The notes beneath the pieces were generated by a model that saw only the letters and a program-made list of their open reading frames with translations, did no database searches and was not told the origin of the DNA. Made by a program: the position numbers and the translations under genes. Shown here piece by piece: positions 63,278 through 64,000 of a stretch of DNA of 64,000 bases. Each line of letters starts with the position of its first letter. Positions within the stretch are counted from its first letter, which is position 1. This stretch comes from Deltaproteobacteria bacterium (GTDB taxonomy: Bacteria; Myxococcota_A; Polyangia; Polyangiales; Ga0077539), in contig JACRDB010000067.1 of assembly GCA_016218725.1 (NCBI GenBank), positions 31,854 through 95,853 of the forward strand, written 5' to 3'.

Positions 63278-64000
63278 CTACGGCGCCAGGGGCGGCACCG
63301 GGCGCAGCTCGAAGAGCCAGGGCCAGAGCTTGCCGGTGATGAACAGCCGCCCCTCGGTGGGCTCGTACGCGATGCCGTTGAGCACGGCCTCGGGCTCCTC
63401 GGTGCCGGCCTGGAGGTGCACGGCGCTCAGGTCCAGCCACCCGAGGACCCGCCCGGAGCGGGGGTCTATGCGCGCGATGCGGTCCGAGCCCCAGACGTTG
63501 GCCCAGAGCTCGCCGCCGAGGAGCTCCAGCTCATTGAGGTGGATCACGCCGACGCCGCCGTCGGTCACGCGCACGGTGCGAAGCGCGGTGAAGGTCTCCG
63601 GGTCCAGCACCCGGAGCGTGTCCGTGCCGTCGCTCATGAGGAGGTGCTGGTCGTCGTGGGAGAGGCCCCAGCCCTCGCCGGGGTAGGTGAACTCCCGCAC
63701 GGGCTCCAGGGTGTCCGCGTCGTAGACGAAGCACCGCCCCGAGCGGTAGGTGAGCTGGTACACCCGCCCGCGGAAGACCGTGAGCCCCTCGGCGAAGTGC
63801 TCCGGGGCCACGGCCCGCGAGCGCAGGACCCTCCCGGTCCGGGTGTCCACCACCCGGAGCGTGGAGTAGCCCTCCAGGCCGGTGCTCTCGTAGAGCCGGC
63901 CCTGGTAGAACTCCAGCCCCTGGGTGAAGGCGTCCGGGTCGTGGGGGAAGCGCGCGAGCACCGTGGGCGCGCTCACCGGCGCGGGGCGCGGGGCCGCCCT
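63278..64000 (-). CDS. Glutaminyl-peptide cyclotransferase (plant/bacterial type), 5' end off window
   Basis: A beta-propeller enzyme that turns N-terminal glutamine into pyroglutamate. It shows FPHDPDAFTQGLEFYQGRLYE, TGLEGYSTLRVVDT, a Trp-rich GEGWGLSHDDQHLLMSDGTD and NELELLGGELWANVWGSD, all typical of the five-bladed propeller type. GTG at 63976 would open the frame, but the coding sequence stays open to the right edge (AAPRPAP...), and family members are usually secreted. A signal peptide probably lies beyond the window. Confidence 0.88.
   Translation of the reverse strand, partial: RAAPRPAPVSAPTVLARFPHDPDAFTQGLEFYQGRLYESTGLEGYSTLRVVDTRTGRVLRSRAVAPEHFAEGLTVFRGRVYQLTYRSGRCFVYDADTLEPVREFTYPGEGWGLSHDDQHLLMSDGTDTLRVLDPETFTALRTVRVTDGGVGVIHLNELELLGGELWANVWGSDRIARIDPRSGRVLGWLDLSAVHLQAGTEEPEAVLNGIAYEPTEGRLFITGKLWPWLFELRPVPPLAP

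Overview
This is a very GC-rich, densely packed chromosomal window. Most genes use G or C at nearly every third codon position, and many neighbours overlap by 4 bases (ATGA or GTGA). The gene content points to Myxococcota (delta-proteobacterial, myxobacterial or Polyangia type). It includes many Asp/Ala/Pro-rich lipoproteins, a MopE-like protein with DNDCDG repeats, two eukaryote-like Ser/Thr kinases (one fused to a sigma54 activator), a PDZ/carboxypeptidase-regulatory protein and a C-type ribosomal protein S18. No species is assigned. No tRNA, rRNA, CRISPR array or recognisable insertion sequence was seen.

Layout. 1-4144: a truncated lipoprotein gene, a TetR regulator and a divergent cytochrome P450 that share an operator-like region. 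A very small coupled ORF, a 53-residue Cys-rich peptide with LRCCGD repeats, an array of small hairpins and a PaaK-like adenylating enzyme follow. This could be a small natural-product locus. 4180-6978: lipoproteins and a secreted beta-propeller. 7053-12312: an accessory block with a Uma2-family protein, an unknown protein coupled to a DUF4365-type nuclease-like protein, a GC-poorer HEWEH putative metalloprotease and a Ser/Thr kinase. 12323-15480: a MopE-like lipoprotein and a GH13 amylase lipoprotein in one operon. 15551-20572: dnaE carrying an intein. 20613-24723: a short protein, an amidase, a PI-PLC-like protein and a radical SAM protein on one strand. 24730-29569: a MshEN/HEAT protein, then rsmE, prmA and a TPR protein. 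30001-35779: a methyltransferase, two parvulin-type foldases, a CBS-like enzyme without the usual PLP lysine, and the rplI-rpsR-rpsF ribosomal operon. 35764-41688: secreted and membrane proteins of poorly known function, including two PrsW-like proteins and a pair of related unknown proteins. 41825-43390: an SCP2 protein and an alpha-methylacyl-CoA racemase-like protein. 43387-49986: a response regulator, a membrane protein and a 1565-residue kinase/NTPase/TPR/GAF/sigma54-activator fusion. 50094-52175: an esterase lipoprotein and a secreted Cys-rich protein. 52271-59191: nrdJ, a class II ribonucleotide reductase interrupted by three inteins. 59462-64000: a lipoprotein, an ABC-2 permease, a membrane protein, aroE, a zinc-ribbon protein and a glutaminyl cyclase cut by the window edge.

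The most striking features are four full-length inteins in two enzymes of DNA synthesis (DnaE and NrdJ), one of them placed directly before the radical cysteine of NrdJ. Others are the Cys-rich repeat peptide between a P450 and an adenylating enzyme, the CBS homologue with Gly where the PLP lysine belongs, and the one-polypeptide kinase-to-sigma54 fusion. All functional calls come from reading motifs by eye; no database search was run.
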